Shown: positions 1 to 13,798 of the stretch, piece by piece
Layout: each line of letters starts with the position of its first letter
Numbering within the stretch: the stretch's first letter is position 1
DNA from: Cristatella mucedo
Taxonomy: Eukaryota > Bryozoa > Phylactolaemata > Cristatellidae
Reading direction: 5' to 3'
Assembly: GCA_009760855.2 (NCBI GenBank)
Contig: WPIO01000035.1
Coordinates: 1,996,001-2,060,000 of the forward strand
DNA: 64,000 nt
Notes under the pieces: generated by a model
Told to the model about the DNA's origin: nothing
The model's database searches: none
Seen by the model: only the letters and a program-made list of their open reading frames with translations
Program-made: the position numbers and the translations under genes

Positions 1-1604
1 GTTCCCCGATTCCTGGCTGCACCTCAATGTCTACATTTAAGCAGGTCACTAGTGAGCTAGTTCAGAAGTTCGTATCTCAATCAAAGAAGACAACCAGTCT
101 TGTATACCCTATTCCCACTTTCATCCTCTGACGTTGCATTGATCTGCAGCGGCCATGCATACATAACATCATTAATATGTCATTAGCCTTAGGTCATGTC
201 CCAGCACCTTTAAAAAATGCTGTAGTCCGGCCACTTCTCAAAAAAGCCACTCTAGATCATAAGAACTTAAGCAACTACCTCTCAGTCTTCGTTTTACCAT
301 TCCTATCAAAGACACTGGAACGGGTCGCGGCAGACCAGCTGAACTAATATATTAAAACAACACACCCTGCTAGTAACATTAGTCTGGCTTTAGAGCTAAT
401 CACTCCACAGATTCAGCATTGCTTAGGGAATACAACGACCTACTTAGGAATGCAGACATGGGTAGAGTAACTCTGCGTGTTTTGCTCAATCTTTCGGCAG
501 CTTTTGATACCATCGATCACAAAATTCTTCTAGAGCACCTAACATCTCGCTTGGCATCACTGGCACTGGTCTGTAGTGGTTCAGGTCCTATCTCAGTGGG
601 AGACTCCAGAGTATTATTGTGAATGGACTAAGATCATCTGAGGTACCTTTGAAATATTAGGTACCTCAGGGCTCCGTGCTAGGTCCGGTTCTTTTCACGG
701 TTTTTATGCTCCCTGTTGCTGATGTGATAGCCAAGCACAACCTAGGCTTTCACATATATTCGACTGACACTCCATTGTACCTTTGCTTCAACGCCTCCCT
801 GCCTTCGAGCACCTCAAATTCTCTCATCTCACTTGCTGCACGTGTTAATAGCATTCCCAAATGGATGGCCGCAAATTTTCAAAAAATAACTTACTAGTTA
901 TTGGCAAACCCAGTGTGATTCACACATTTAAAAGGCTGACGCTCAAAATTGGCTCTGCCAGCATATCTCTAGTTTAATCAGATCGCAATCTAGGTGGAAT
1001 ATTCCAAAGCAACCTCTAGTTAGACGACCATATCAGCTTCACGGTCAAATCTGCCTATTTTCAGCTTCATAACATTGCAAAAATTTGGGCTTGTTTAGAT
1101 AAGGATACCACGTCCAAGCTAGTCCATGCATTTGTGACAACCTGTCTTGACTTCTGCAACTCACGGCTGACTGGCCTACTGTCATGTGCGACCAGGCAAT
1201 TGCAGCTGGTGCAAAACTTTGCAGCTTGGCTTGTCTGTCGTGAGCATGGCAGTTGCCACATTACTCCACTTCTCGCCGTCCTGCACTAGCTACCAGTTAG
1301 ACGACTTCAAGGTTTTGTAGCTTACTTATAGGTCACTTCATTCTTTGGCTCCAGCCTATCTCTCAGATGTAGTCCCCTTCAGGCCAAGCATCGTACCACT
1401 CACTTTTTGGAATACAACAGTCTACAAATACTTCCTACAAACCTCAAATTCTTTAGAGACCGTGCATTTAGTTTGTAGGCTCCCAAAGCCTGGAACTCTC
1501 TCCCGACCTGTGTCAGAATATCACTTGACCAGTCCACATTTAAAAAGAACTTCAAAAAAACCTTATTAAGTGCATTCCTATTATTATTATTATTATTAAC
1601 TGTG
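1..1604 (+). mobile_element. LINE family 1 copy at left edge
   Basis: It may continue beyond the edge. The + strand shows 'NLSAAFDTIDHKILLEHL', then [20 protein letters not shown] with the catalytic motif as YSTD rather than YADD, and the C-terminal block with frameshifts. It ends in CCTATTATTATTATTATTAT, the ATT tail typical of this family. Confidence 0.9.
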
Positions 1605-1689
1605 TTTGATGGTTCGAGCCCACTGTCATAAGTGAAGCTCCTGAATATTGATTAAGTTATTCCGGCTGCTATACAAATCAATGATGTTT

Positions 1690-2165
1690 TTTATACTTGT
1701 ACCGGCTACCAGTCAAATAAAGCATCGATTTCAAGTGTGTGGTATTCAATTGTTCTCTCTTTTAATTTGTTTGGCTGATGAGTGCACAATCAAATTTCCT
1801 CGCCAACGAGGTGTACATCGTACCAGTTGTCTTTGAGAATCAAACAGTTTACCTGTAGCACGTGCAAAGTTCACGTCCTTATGCAACCATGCCTTAAGTT
1901 CCTACACTTCCAAAGCCTGGAAATCACTCCTGACATTCGACACAGCATCTGCCGACATTTCCTCATTTGAATTGAAACTAAAATAGCATTTAATTACAAC
2001 AGCATTTATCGGGACCCTGTGATTTTTTTCTCTACGTGCCTATATCTGATGAAACTGTGCGATTTGCCATTGATCACACTTGCATGCTGACCTTGTGCAC
2101 ATCACTACCTAACCATGTTAGTTCTGGTGTTTATTGAGCATATTACCAGTAACCATTGATCATGC
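1690..2165 (+). mobile_element. LINE family 1, 3' fragment
   Basis: CCGGCTACCAGTCAAATAAA (the LPVKQRI codons) through the 3' UTR 'cacacttgcatgctgacctt' block. It lies directly after the previous copy's tail in the same orientation, so it is a second, truncated insertion. Confidence 0.78.
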
Positions 2166-2773
2166 TTTTTTGCAGCAAATTTAAACAGCATTGAGAAAGT
2201 TTGAGTTTTCCGAGAGCACTACATCGAAGATGTAATTAATTTCTTCATTTTAGCAGATTTTAGCACTTACGTTTTAAAATTATTTCGCCAGTAAAATGTA
2301 TTACCAGGTAGGGACAAAAAATGAGCTATTACCAATAGTTAAATACACACATACACACACACACACACACACATAAAAAATACGAAGTGGCTTTTTTGAA
2401 CCAGGCAAATCCATCTAATTTATTGTAGTAAAACCTGTTTTGTAATTTTTTTATCTAGGATAGCATATGTTGGAATAATATATTAGGAAGAGGCTATGGT
2501 CGAGATAATTCATGTCTGTAATTCAGCTAATAATATTAAGAAACTTGCAAATGAACCTATCAAAATAGTCATGGAATTGTGGATAAATAATGACGATTAC
2601 ATATAGTGAAGACTGCAATTTCGTGATCATGACCTTCTTTATCGGAGAAAATGTGTGCAGACGCTAATATGCTTTGTTTTAAAAATAAGTATAAAGAATA
2701 ATACTTTTGTACATCGCATTGTGACCTGTTTCAGATTAAATTAGAGTGTTTTAACGAAAATCCCTGTTTTTAG
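2166..2773 (+). other. AT-rich intron end with short CA tract
   Basis: No open frame was seen that could serve as a signal-peptide exon. A (CA)n run lies at 2344-2373. The region ends in the TTTTTAG acceptor of the V-like exon. Confidence 0.6.
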
Positions 2774-3193
2774 GTTCAAGTCAACTATATCACATAGGGT
2801 CAATCTCAGGCGACCGGTTTACCGAAGTAAGCCATAATCTAAGCCTCAAGTGCAATGGTAATTTCCCGATGGATAAATTTCGATTTGTCACCTTTGAACA
2901 AAAGCGACTGCCTAAATATGGTGAAACTCCTTCCACTCAATTGGCGTATCAAATAAGTTCTAGAATAAATACGACTGTATCTACGGAAGCTTCGATAGCC
3001 AATACAAATGTAGGAAAGAGAAGATTAAGCTGTAGGTCAACAAGCAGTTCAGGTAGCACCATCACCTGCGAGTTAAGCATGATATCGGTCACGAAAGATT
3101 ATACTGGTTTATATGGATGCATCTACAACTCCCATTTGTCACCTAATAGTTTGCCAGCCACAAATCAGCGATACGAAGCTTTTCTCGTTGGAG
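2774..3193 (+). CDS. Ig-like exon, V-set-like domain (first in window)
   Basis: Exon bounded by a TTTTTAG acceptor and a GGAG|GTAAAA donor, phase 1-1, 140 codons. It carries a V-set signature: first Cys at about residue 26 in an LSLKC strand, and DYTGLYGC at 108-115, matching the D-x-G-x-Y-x-C motif before the second Cys of V domains. Two more cysteines, at 86 and 98, may form an extra disulfide. The usual core Trp is replaced by Phe at about residue 40 (VTFE). Sequons NLS and NTT suggest glycosylation. It is the membrane-distal domain among those visible and the only one of its type, which in many Ig receptors is the ligand-binding position (inference). Earlier exons are expected to lie to the left of the window. 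Confidence 0.82.
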
Positions 3194-6100
3194 GTAAAAT
3201 CGCTGATTCGTTTAAAACAAAGCCAGCATGTCCTTAGTAATAGTTGCTGCATAGTATTTTTGATCATATCACTGCAGTGTAATGTACATGTTTTATCATT
3301 GATGTACTTCTGTGAACCATCATTTTGTTGCAGCTGATTAAGTTAGTGCTTATTCATGACTTTTTTAAAGCTTATTCAGTTACAGCAAAAAGTTTCTAAG
3401 GATGCTTCAAAATTAAAGCTGCTGGTAAATACTTGTTGACATTTCTAATTTTCGGGAAATTGCTTACTATTAGCACCTACAAGCACAGGGGCCCAAACCA
3501 CAATTACTGGTCATTTTTTTAGTTTTTTAGCTTTTCTCGTGCACCGTAAACCCTATGATTCTATACTATCAGTCTTCTTTGTTAGGCTTATTGCTTAAAA
3601 GCTCACGTTAGAGAGATAGACTTCCAGGCATCAGATGTGACGTTATGCTGAGAATAGCCCTCGTTGTTTGGGGACCTATTAATGTAGTAACAAACTGGAT
3701 TGGGAATTACTTCAACCGATAAAATGCCTAATCAAGCTAGCATAGCTATCTGAAGGTTATAGAGAACACGCAAAATTAGGCTATAGCCTGATGATGTGAC
3801 CATTGAAAGTGATTGAGGAGGTGTGTAGTCTTGGGTCTGGAACTTTCAAGACAGGCCATTAATAGACACCTTGTTCCTAACGGCAGGCTTGTAGTGTTTT
3901 AATTTAATGGCTAATTTAGTGTGACTATAACTAGGCGATGTAAAATATAAAACATTGGGACTCACTATATATTGCAAAGGCTGCAGTTAGTTATTGATAT
4001 GCGACCCAAGATCCAGACTTTCTTATTACTAAACTGCTTTTGGATCGGTGTTCAGCGATTCTAATAACGATAGTATTTTCAATATCAATTTATTAGGTTT
4101 TCTCATAACTAGCTTCTAAAATTAACTTGATTTTTCTGTCAACTAATCAATCGAGACGTGGAAAAAAGGATGTAGATAGTAAAGTTACCAAAACTGGATC
4201 TATGCAAACAATTAGCAGCATATTTTAGTAAAAAGTTAAATTACCAGGACTGGAGCTGTGCAATAAACTCAGTGCATAGTCTGCCAAAATAAATGGGTAT
4301 ATTTGTTATCTATTAAAGAGGAAATGTGAAATTTGAGCTCGCAGGTTGAAGTGTTTTGAGAACCTAATATTTAAGGGGTCATGGAATTAGCAGTAAACTA
4401 TCAATACTGTTACACTGAGCCCTTTAAATGCGACTAAACTAAAACGATAGTAGTACTAGGCAAGTGACACCTAAGTGAGATGAAAGTCCCCACATGATGC
4501 CATCATCATAAATGGCATTGAAATTGTACCTGAAATTCTCTAGGAGAGCGGTCTTTCTTCCTTATCTATGAAACATTATCTACGAATTCCTTATACAGCT
4601 CTGCTTATCTTACTTTTAAAAGCGATCGCTTACACGACTAATTTAAATATGATTTCTGAAATGAATATTTTGATATAGTAGTTTAACCGGTTTGAGACCG
4701 ATAGAAAAGTATGCATACTTGCGAGTTTTAGGAAACGCTAGTGTGGTTAGACTGCTTAATTCCTTGAAGGAAGTTTAAGAGCCTATCTATTCTAATAGGG
4801 CTGGAAAACTGACTTTAGGTATTTTAGTGAATAAATTAGGTATAGTTGTAAGTTGTAATATTAAAGAATTGTGAAACGTATGAGGTTTACGTGAGACTCA
4901 AAAAGTATTTATTCTTCATATGAAGAGGTAATCTTGGAGGTGACATCCGAATGGGTAATCTTGTTAAAATATAAGCATGCTTCGATCAAGATCTAGTGGT
5001 TGACTTGTTTGGAGGCGTTACAGTATCACCAGTCTCTTAAACATCTGTCTTGCTGGAAATGGGTTACTTAGGCATTAAATTAAAGAAGTTTCGTTGATGA
5101 ATATGTTTCCGAATATGGCACCTTGTCCAGTGATTCGCTTAATTGCCAAGGCTGAGGATAGGACTATATAAGCATAGTATAAGTATAATATAATACATAG
5201 TGTAGTATAAGCGTGTAGGTTAAGCAAGTGGTGCATGATTATCAGTACCAGTTTTGATCGAATAAGGTAAAAAAAATACTCTCGCCAGAGTTATACTATT
5301 GAGAAGATTCGTATATTGTAATTTGAATGCTACTTTAATGGTTGTTAATTAGCATGCTTTTAAACGAAGCCACCTGCAAGTTCAACCCCAAAAACCTAAT
5401 AATTATGCTTCCCTTAAAAACGAATCGTCCTTACCGTAGCTTTTTTTTCCGCCAGGCAACAGCTAGAACCTAACCATCAAACTAGGTGCATCTGTCTAGT
5501 CCAGTCCAGTAATTATCTACTTAACTCACCGTGGAATTAATGCCAATGTACATTGACTCTTAGTCTGAATGCACGATTGCTGACTTCAATATGAAGATAT
5601 TGGTAACACCTGAAGTAAACAGAACTTGTATTCACCGGAAAGAGACGAGATTTGACAGACAGATCGTTTTATTACCCAAATATTACTTGGAAACCATTGT
5701 CAGCTGAATTATTGTGCAAGAGGTATAGTAAAAAACACAGATTTAGGAAACAACGAAAATTTATTAGGAACACAATAGTTCAAGGATGTATTCAACCAAA
5801 CAGTAGAGGCTAAAAACCTTCCAGCAATAGAGCACTAATCAATACTAGGGGTAAAAAATGTGCCCCATTTTTTTAACATGTAACAAAGGGCTAAACTGCA
5901 GTAAAAATCTTTTTACGCGAATCGCAGTAGGAAACAAACTTGCTGCATCCCCACTCTGATGAGTGATTTCGTTTAGTCCTTACCCGTTGAAACTCTAAAA
6001 TTCCGAAGCCTAGAGGGTTTCTTTGCAGAAATACATTGTGATCACGTTTGCGAAGTTCACAATTCGGACGGTCAAATTTCAACAAAATTTCCATGTTTCA

Positions 6101-6635
6101 ATTATTGGACACTTGTTTGGCTAACAAAAGTGATATCATTCGTGCTAAAAAATCCCATATTAGGTCAGAAATATCGAATGACTGGTCGGAGATTTCAATG
6201 CAGCAGCTATAATGTTCTAAAATGAAATACCGATAATTTCTACTACATGTACTATTTATAGTATTTTGATTAACTTGATTTAATTGAAATTTCTAGCAAT
6301 TTCAGTACATAGATTGTAGCATATTTAAAGTGCCTAGCAATAGATAATTATAATAATATTAACACTACTCTTGATAAAGCACTCCAAGTGAGCGAGCTCT
6401 ATCACTTTCTCGGGGCTTAAGTTATATGAGTGTACTATAAACAATATTTTTCTTATAACTTATCTATAACTATAAAATAACTAGGTTGTTTCGTTATAGG
6501 TGATATATTTTACAAAGAAGTTGAAGCACATGGACACCGAATTTCATTAAATGCAAGCTTGTCTTACATTATGATATGGCAATTTTGTCACTGTGCACTG
6601 AAATCAGGCAAGCTAATTTTGTCGTTTCTTTTCAG
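3194..6635 (+). other. Intron between V-like exon and A1; no gene seen
   Basis: About 3.4 kb of AT-rich sequence begins with GTAAAA and ends in TTCTTTTCAG. No LINE fragment, RNA gene or long open frame was recognised. Small open frames such as the minus-strand one at 5891-6094 lack any domain signature. Confidence 0.6.
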
Positions 6636-7004
6636 AAAAACTCTGCGTTTGGACCAGTCACCGAGAACAACTAGAGGAATGGTTTATAGGCCTTGCTTAC
6701 TTTGTCTGCTGCCTATGCTCGGATTGGTTAGGCGATTACAACTACCCATTAAAAGCTACATTTCACTCGAATGCTCTTAACGAGATGCGTCCTAATGAAA
6801 GACAGGAATTCGAGCAATCTGGAAGAATCCATAGCCGCCACATCGGAAAACAGGAGTGTGACTCAAGATCCACTTTTATCGTTCCAAGGATGACCGGTGC
6901 GGCTGGTGAAATTTGGGTAATTTGTACGTTGGATTTTCAAAATCAGTATCTAACTCAAGGAGTTTCAATCTACTCAGACAAACTAAGAAAGAAAATCCAG
7001 TTAG
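6636..7004 (+). CDS. Ig-like exon A1 (Cys-Cys type domain)
   Basis: Exon bounded by TTTTCAG and TTAG|GTACGT, phase 1-1, 123 codons. It has the A-type signature: YFVCC (Cys 24 and 25), a third Cys at 27, then C74 followed by an STFIVP strand, and C96 in a VICT strand. The spacing matches A2 and A4 almost exactly. It shares the ECxxRSTFIVP block with A2, so A1 and A2 form one sub-type. The core Trp present in A2, A3 and A4 near residue 43 is absent here; the aligned position reads KATF. This may mean a relaxed or specialised fold. A TAG in a neighbouring frame at the start of the exon does not affect the coding frame. The next visible exon is B1, 6.9 kb away. Confidence 0.85.
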
Positions 7005-8884
7005 GTACGTTCCATGTGGTTGCTGATCAATAATATTAATAAGTTCAATATAATTTCGAATGCATTATGTTGGTAGGTTGTTGATAGAGACCTAGCTAAA
7101 TAGGATTGGCATAAGTACTTCAGGCATTTGCGAGTAAGCATACCTAATAAACAATAGATGTATCTCCATGTGCTACGAAGTGGTGATTTTATGTTGAAAA
7201 TCAACTACTGTTCGAAAGTTTCTAAACCAATTGAGCTTATTATTTGATAATAAGAAGGATTTCATTTATAGGTATACAGTGAAACTTAAATTGGAATGAA
7301 TTTTGTCTTAAGATAAAGCTCCTTAAGTAACTGTCTTTAAAGCTTGAAGGCATGGCACTTCCTAACCTATTAAAGATTAATAACTCTTCTTAAAAGCCTG
7401 CTAAATCCTCTAGAGTCTGTAAAACTGTTCTTTTAACCCAACGTTTATTTCACAATCACCTTAGTAAATTTATTCAACAAGATGCATACAGTTACTTTTC
7501 TGTTTTAAAGGAGACAGACTCACATAGAGAATAAATCACAGTTATTTGTTAAGGAGCACTATAGAATTAACGGTCTGCACCGACTGGTAAGTAAAAATGT
7601 CTTAGATATAGGTAGCTAATAGAGACTCTCACTGATTCAAATGTACTGGTTACTTTATGGTTATGGTTCCTATTGGTATTGAACGACCCTTGTAAAAATT
7701 ATATTACACTTGCTTCCTCTGAAGCAAATACTAGGGTAAAGTTTTAGTACAACAATTTATGTGGTCTGTTCACAGTCGATCTCTTTCATAAATTATCATA
7801 CCACGGGATCGAACGAAGGAAGACTGGGCTGGAGTGGCAGAATTTCACATTTGATCTAGTTTTTCGCAAGTTTTTGTCAGGACTGAAACGTTTTTGAAAG
7901 GCTCTGAGTCATGACCTGAAGACACGGGCACGTTTATTATTAATTTTGAAAATGCAAGCAGCTAATATACACATTTTAAAAGGAAGCAATTTGAAATAGA
8001 GCATAAAATAATAGTAGTCTTCTTATTTTGGGGAAATAATTTTAGAATGTGAACACTCGAGGACTGAATAAATGACGACATAGAGGTGCCTGACAAAATT
8101 GAGTGGCTTGAGACCACAATGGATGCTGCTACACTAGAGATGGGCACTCAAATAGTATCTATCGTTCTGAAAAAGAAGTCAGATGGTCATAAGCAAGACT
8201 CAGTAAACAGCAGAAATTGGAGTTGTAAAGAAGAGGGTCGATCTTAAGCAGTCGGTCAGACCTAATGCACTGCCCCCACAGCAATTGGAATAATGCTCGA
8301 GCTGGAAGCGTTTAGTTGTGGGCAGGCATAGTTTTTCATATTTTGAAAGAAACATTGCTAAACAAGTTATACAATTTACTCAATCCTTGATTTACATTGT
8401 TGTCAAATATCACAGACCGTAGCAATGCTTTTCATTATTGATGGGGGTTCGTTGATTGCCTTATTAATCGTCACTGTTGGAGGCTATCTGGGCTAGAGGA
8501 CACTCGCCGTTCTACGGATTGGCATTGTGCAGGACAGCACCTGTACTTCTACGACATAGACCGTCACTAAAGATGAAACCATTGCTGAATATTACCTAAT
8601 GAGCACAAAATGTGCTAACATTAAGTAAACACGGGGAGTTTTACATTACTTATAGTTTTGCATTACTGAAGACTTTTTCGTTACTGGTTGCATGTCGAGA
8701 GCCACCTTCATGAAAATTTTGTGAATCATTATCCCTAAGCAAACATATTACTGGCTTGGCACGTAGATATGAACATGGACTCTTCCACTTCAAAATCGTT
8801 TTACTGTCGAGCGCTGTGATGGAAATACATTGAATGTCCAATGTACAGAACTATGGAGGTAATCAAGAGTTCCAGCATTTACTG

Positions 8885-9135
8885 TTTTAATTGTAATCAT
8901 CCTTATATGCTTTTGCTTGCTGACAATGTTGCATGCTGCCACTTACCGCACTTGCTTGCTGTTCCTGTGCATGTTACCCCCAGCCATGCTATTTTTGTAA
9001 TTTATCAAGCATTACAGTACTCACTATTTTCTCTTGATTCATCTCCAGTAAATGTAAGGTGCCTTGAAAGAGATTGGGTTCCCTGAGGGAGCTGCATCAA
9101 GTGTATTATAGTTGTTATTTTTTTATTTATTTATT
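8885..9135 (+). mobile_element. LINE family 1, 3' terminal fragment
   Basis: This matches the 3' untranslated end seen in other family 1 copies: the 'catgctgcca ... gcatgttacc' block, then AAATGTAAGGTGCCTTGAAA, a 'catcaagtgtatta' box and a TTATTTATTT-rich tail. It is 5' truncated and non-coding. Confidence 0.8.
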
Positions 9136-9369
9136 CAGAAGATGAAACATTGGAGAGACAGTTTAAACCCGTCATATTATTTTAAAAAGCAATAGCAAGG
9201 TGAATACCCAATCTTATGGTCTACTTTCCTTGACTAAGGTAATTTATTCTACACTTGTTGGTAAGAGTAAAAATTTAGGAAATAAACTGTCACATATCAA
9301 GTAAATTCAAGTTAGCAGGAAAATATTTTTGCCATATCGCTTCTAAAATCTAAAATAAGCCCTAACCAG

Positions 9370-10745
9370 TGATCCTCAAAATGCTACTCTCGCTGTTGCC
9401 CAAGGTTTGTTCATGTCTCTTCTGGTCACTAATTGAAGCACCTATTATACTGGACTTACATGAGTGCTTTGCTCGGTTGTCCCGTTCCTATCAAAGGGGT
9501 TCTAAGGAGTTTGGGCAGACCGATGTAACGACTAAACTGCGAACTCAAACCAAGCAAGTTGTTTTCAGTCTGGGTAAAAAGCTAATCGCTCCACAGACTC
9601 GGCATCATTTGGGGTGTATAACTACCTTCTCATGAAGTCAGACTGGTAAAGTTTTTCTCTTTTCTCTGCTTGATCTTTCTACAGCTTTCGCTACTACAGA
9701 TCACAAAGTCCTTCTTGAGGTTTTTGAATCTGGAATGGGTATCACTGGCATTGCAGAGCACAGATTCAGGTTCTATCTTAGTGTTTTCCAGAGTATTGAT
9801 GTGAGCCAAAAAAGGGCATCTCAAGAACCCCTTCTGTATGGTGGTACCTCAGCCATCAGTGCTCGATCTGCTTCTTTCCAAAAGTAAAACTCTTTCTCTT
9901 GCCGATGTGATCGTAAAGCGTAATATAGGCTTTCACTTCAATGTAAATGAAACTCAATTGCAACCATGCTCTGATTTTTTCTCGCCCTTCAGCACGTTGA
10001 ATTTTCCTTGAATTGTATTTATGACATCCCCATATAGATTGCAGCAAACTATCTTAAATTTAATTGCGACAAAACAAACTTACTAGCTTTGAATGAACGA
10101 CATATGATTGAGAATGTGGAAAGGCTAAAGCTCAAATTGTCTGTGATATAATATCTCCTGTCAAATCTGCACATAGTTTTGGTGTTCAGTTCCAAAGCTA
10201 CCTTTCATTAGATCACCAAATCAGCTCCTCTGTCAAGTCTGCCCTCTTGCAGCTACATGACAGTACTAATGTTCGTGATTGCTTTGAAAAAAATATCACA
10301 TCTAAATTCGTCCATGCATTCGTGGCATTTCACGTCGACTTTTGTAGATCACTGTTTGCTGGTTTACTTGTCTGCAATATAAGGCACTTAAATTTTGTGG
10401 GAAACCAAACACCTAGCTCTTCTGTCTTTAGCATTGCAGTTGACACATCGAACCACCAATTGCCTATCTTTACTGGTTTCCAATCAAGAGGAACGTCGAT
10501 TTAAAAGTTCCGCCACTCACTTTAAGGTCCCTTAATTCTTTGGATTCTGCCTACATTTCAGAAATACTCCACCCCTCCACTAGGCGAATAATCTTACTAC
10601 CGGTTTCTGTTATTCTACTCGTATAGGTATGCCTCGTAGGAAACTTCAAACCGTTGAGCCCCATGCGTTTAGTTCGTATTCCTCAAAAGCCTAGAAGCCA
10701 CTACCTAGGCTCGTTACAACGTAACTTCACGTGATGACAATATTA
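9370..10745 (+). mobile_element. LINE family 1, decayed internal/3' copy
   Basis: The + strand translation shows scattered reverse-transcriptase blocks, including the 'TAFATTDHKVLLE' and 'ALAPAYLS'-like regions, interrupted by frameshifts and stops. The 3' terminal ATT-rich tail is not obvious, so the copy is truncated or rearranged at its end near 10745. Confidence 0.75.
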
Positions 10746-13667
10746 AAAGCTTAACGGCAAAATGTTTATAGCAGTGTGAGTTGGCCCATTTGGACTCTCT
10801 AGTTTGCATTTGCCTCATTGCTTTGCTTGCTGCTTGCGAACATTCCCACCGCACACGTGGTAATGCAGTACAGGCAAATCTTAAAAGTGCCAAGAAATAC
10901 TTTCAGATCTGTCAGGACTCTGTTACTATCAATATCATTAGAATTTAGGCCTAACATATAGGATTGGGCGGCACTTAACGGTTTGGTTGATCAATAGTTA
11001 GGCCTTGCGTTTCTAAGCCTGGGATAAGATGATCTCATTTTAACAAAATGGCATTAGGTTCATAAGCTGCAGTGAAAATTCTCCGTAGTCTGCTGATAGA
11101 TTAAGTGAAAAAACACTGAGCTGTTCTGGTGTGGCAGAATTGGCTGGAGGAGGTAAAGTTTCCTTAACTATATTTCTGCAGCATGTTCAATATTTGGTAG
11201 CAGCTAGAAACATGATAGTTAGGTAGAACGACGATTTGCTGAAGACTTAGTATCATTTTGCACAAATAATACTTTATAGTAATAATATTATTATTAATTA
11301 ACTTGAGTTTGATAAATGTTTTCCTTTGAAGACTATCTTGGATCATCCTTACTGCCATTGATGAAATATTTACTTATTGCTGCATTGATATCTTAAATGC
11401 AGAGACTTGCATGTGCATATCTTAGGAGGTTAGTGAACAAATGACAGTACATCCTGCTGCTAGCTTGCATCTCACAACTTCCTATCGATGGGCACTACTA
11501 ATTGACGTCACAGTGTATACCATCAGTGTTGCAATTACGCAAAGACTCTGGTTACAATTAGGCTAATTGATTCCAAAAGCAAGAAGTGAAAAATTGTGTA
11601 AAGGATTTTTTCCCTTCAATTCATTTCAATACTCGCAAACATAGGATAATAGTTGTATTGATCTGCCGATGGTGTTTTTCACATCTTGAATCCAGTTTGG
11701 TGAGATTTCTCTTGACCATTTTAATATGAGCAAGATTAATTTTAATTGTATTTTTACAAAGAAGCTGTGTAGTTTTTGCAAGCAATAGTCGCATTCCAAA
11801 CGAGAGCTCACTCAAGTAAACCACGTGTGCATCAAAATTTACCAAAAGCAAAATTAGAAGCTATCGAAATGTTTTCGAAAATAAACTTTCTGTTAAAGCA
11901 TGTTAGGCAACTCGGCATTCATTAGAGAAGCAGCTAAAGCGGCTAGAGCGGTCGCTCTAGTTACAGTACAACATGGATAGGTTTCAGTTGATTGATGTAA
12001 AGGAGTACAAACTTATGTATGCATAACTTTAAATATGGTATCACTTGTACCTATTACGATATAGTTAAATCCTAATAATTGAGATATTAGAGAAAATGCT
12101 ATTACCGTAAACCTGATTAAAGGATGAAGATGTGACCAAGCTTCGTGAATTTCAGTGCTATCAACTTTCGAGGTTGCAGAAAACAACGATGTCATTGGAT
12201 GAAGTCATCTCAATAAACAGCATGTGGTTGTTGTTAGTGCGGTAACAAGAATATTCAAAATTGTAAGCAATATATAATATAAAACTTAAAACCAGCCAGG
12301 GACTTTTACTTGGCTACAAGGTTGTGGAAGCATAATACTAGAAGGTTAGTTTACCAGATACTTATCAAGATTAAAGATTTACTGACCCTAGAAATAGAAC
12401 TTTTCTTATTTAAAACTACTGTGAGAGTTTGTATTACAAGAATTACATTGCAACTGCTGATGGCAGATCAGATTGAGTATCTTTAGAAAAGCTCGCTAAT
12501 AATAGTCAGACTTGAAAATTTAGATGGAGGGCTGCAGCAGGCTCCCCTACTGTAAACTGAAACCAACACTACGTAATCAGCATGTTTTTCTCCGAAACGT
12601 CCTCGAATGGTAAAGTTACTCAAAATTTAATCCAAGTGAAGCAACTTGAATAACATCACAAAAATAAAAAAAAGTAAAATTACTTTGCATGATGCAAATT
12701 GACACTCTAAGAAGTACCGAGCACTGGAATGAATGGGTTTTCACACTTTTCCATTCTTCCCAGTTGGTTCCTGTTGGACCTGTAACTTTCAAGTGCACTC
12801 CAATTACATCGAATATTAATAGACTATTTCAAGCCTTCATAGTTATGAAACTCTCTTTGCTGCGTACAATTTTTTCTTTGTCAATTCCAGACCTTACAGA
12901 AGCTGATCCTGTGACATTTGAACAGGACACCTGTGGCCATGCTTCAGTGTCCAGCACAAGGCTGACATCAGCATCCCAGTAGCTTAAATGATTTAGCATT
13001 TAGACGGCCTTGTGGGTGCTGTTGCTTACATAACTAAAACTTAGTCTTAATATTATGAGATTGCTCATAAAGCTTTGTCAGGAAACATTTAAAAAGCAGT
13101 TAAATATCACTTAGAAAAAACTACAAAAGAAAGTATCCCAAAGCACATTCTCAATATTGATACAGATTACGATACATAGGGAAGCATACATGGAATATAT
13201 ATTTAAAAATAACCAGATCTCAGAAAATTATATTGTATGTTTACCATTACATTTTAACTGTGCAATCTAAGAGAATGAGTCAAATCAAATTTATGGGACC
13301 TTGAAACGTGTCCACATTTAACTTCAAGTGAACTCAACTAAAATATTATTGCAGCTTCTTGTAATCGGATCCAGTGTAGGAATAACAGTTCTTACTTCAA
13401 TGTTTCAAACTATATGTTAAATAGTAAACTACAATATTTACATTATCAATGATTACAAGCAAGATTCATTCGAAACTTAGCAAAAAGTACGAACGCTCAT
13501 TAGAGTTCAAATTCATACAATAAGTTGTTAATTACATATTGCTAGCCAATTAAAAACAATATGCGACAAAATATAAAGCCGAACAATTTTACTACCTAAT
13601 TTCAAGCACCGCCATATTGACGAAAGTCAGCAACTGCTAGGCATGAACGATGATTACATAAAAAAAA

Positions 13668-13758
13668 TTATATATATATATATCATTATATATATATATA
13701 TCATTATATATATATATATCATTATATATATATATATATCATTATATATATATATCAT

Positions 13759-13797
<39 letters not shown>

Positions 13798-13798
13798 T
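13668..13798. repeat. TA microsatellite with periodic ATCATT interruptions
   Basis: A run of alternating T and A is broken at regular intervals by ATCATT, giving a higher-order repeat of roughly 18-24 bases for four units. It ends in a pure TA tract. The 60-residue Ile/Tyr open frame over it is an artefact. Confidence 0.95.

Noticed and set aside
1648-1836. Hydrophobic open frame considered as the missing signal-peptide exon of the receptor
   Set aside because: The sequence around CCGGCTACCAGTCAAATAAA matches the LPVKQRI codons of LINE family 1, and no phase-1 donor follows.
12689-12982. 97-codon frame containing GPVTFKCT, considered as an Ig strand
   Set aside because: There is no second Cys motif or Trp at the right spacing, and the frame ignores plausible splice sites. 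No other member of the domain classes resembles it.
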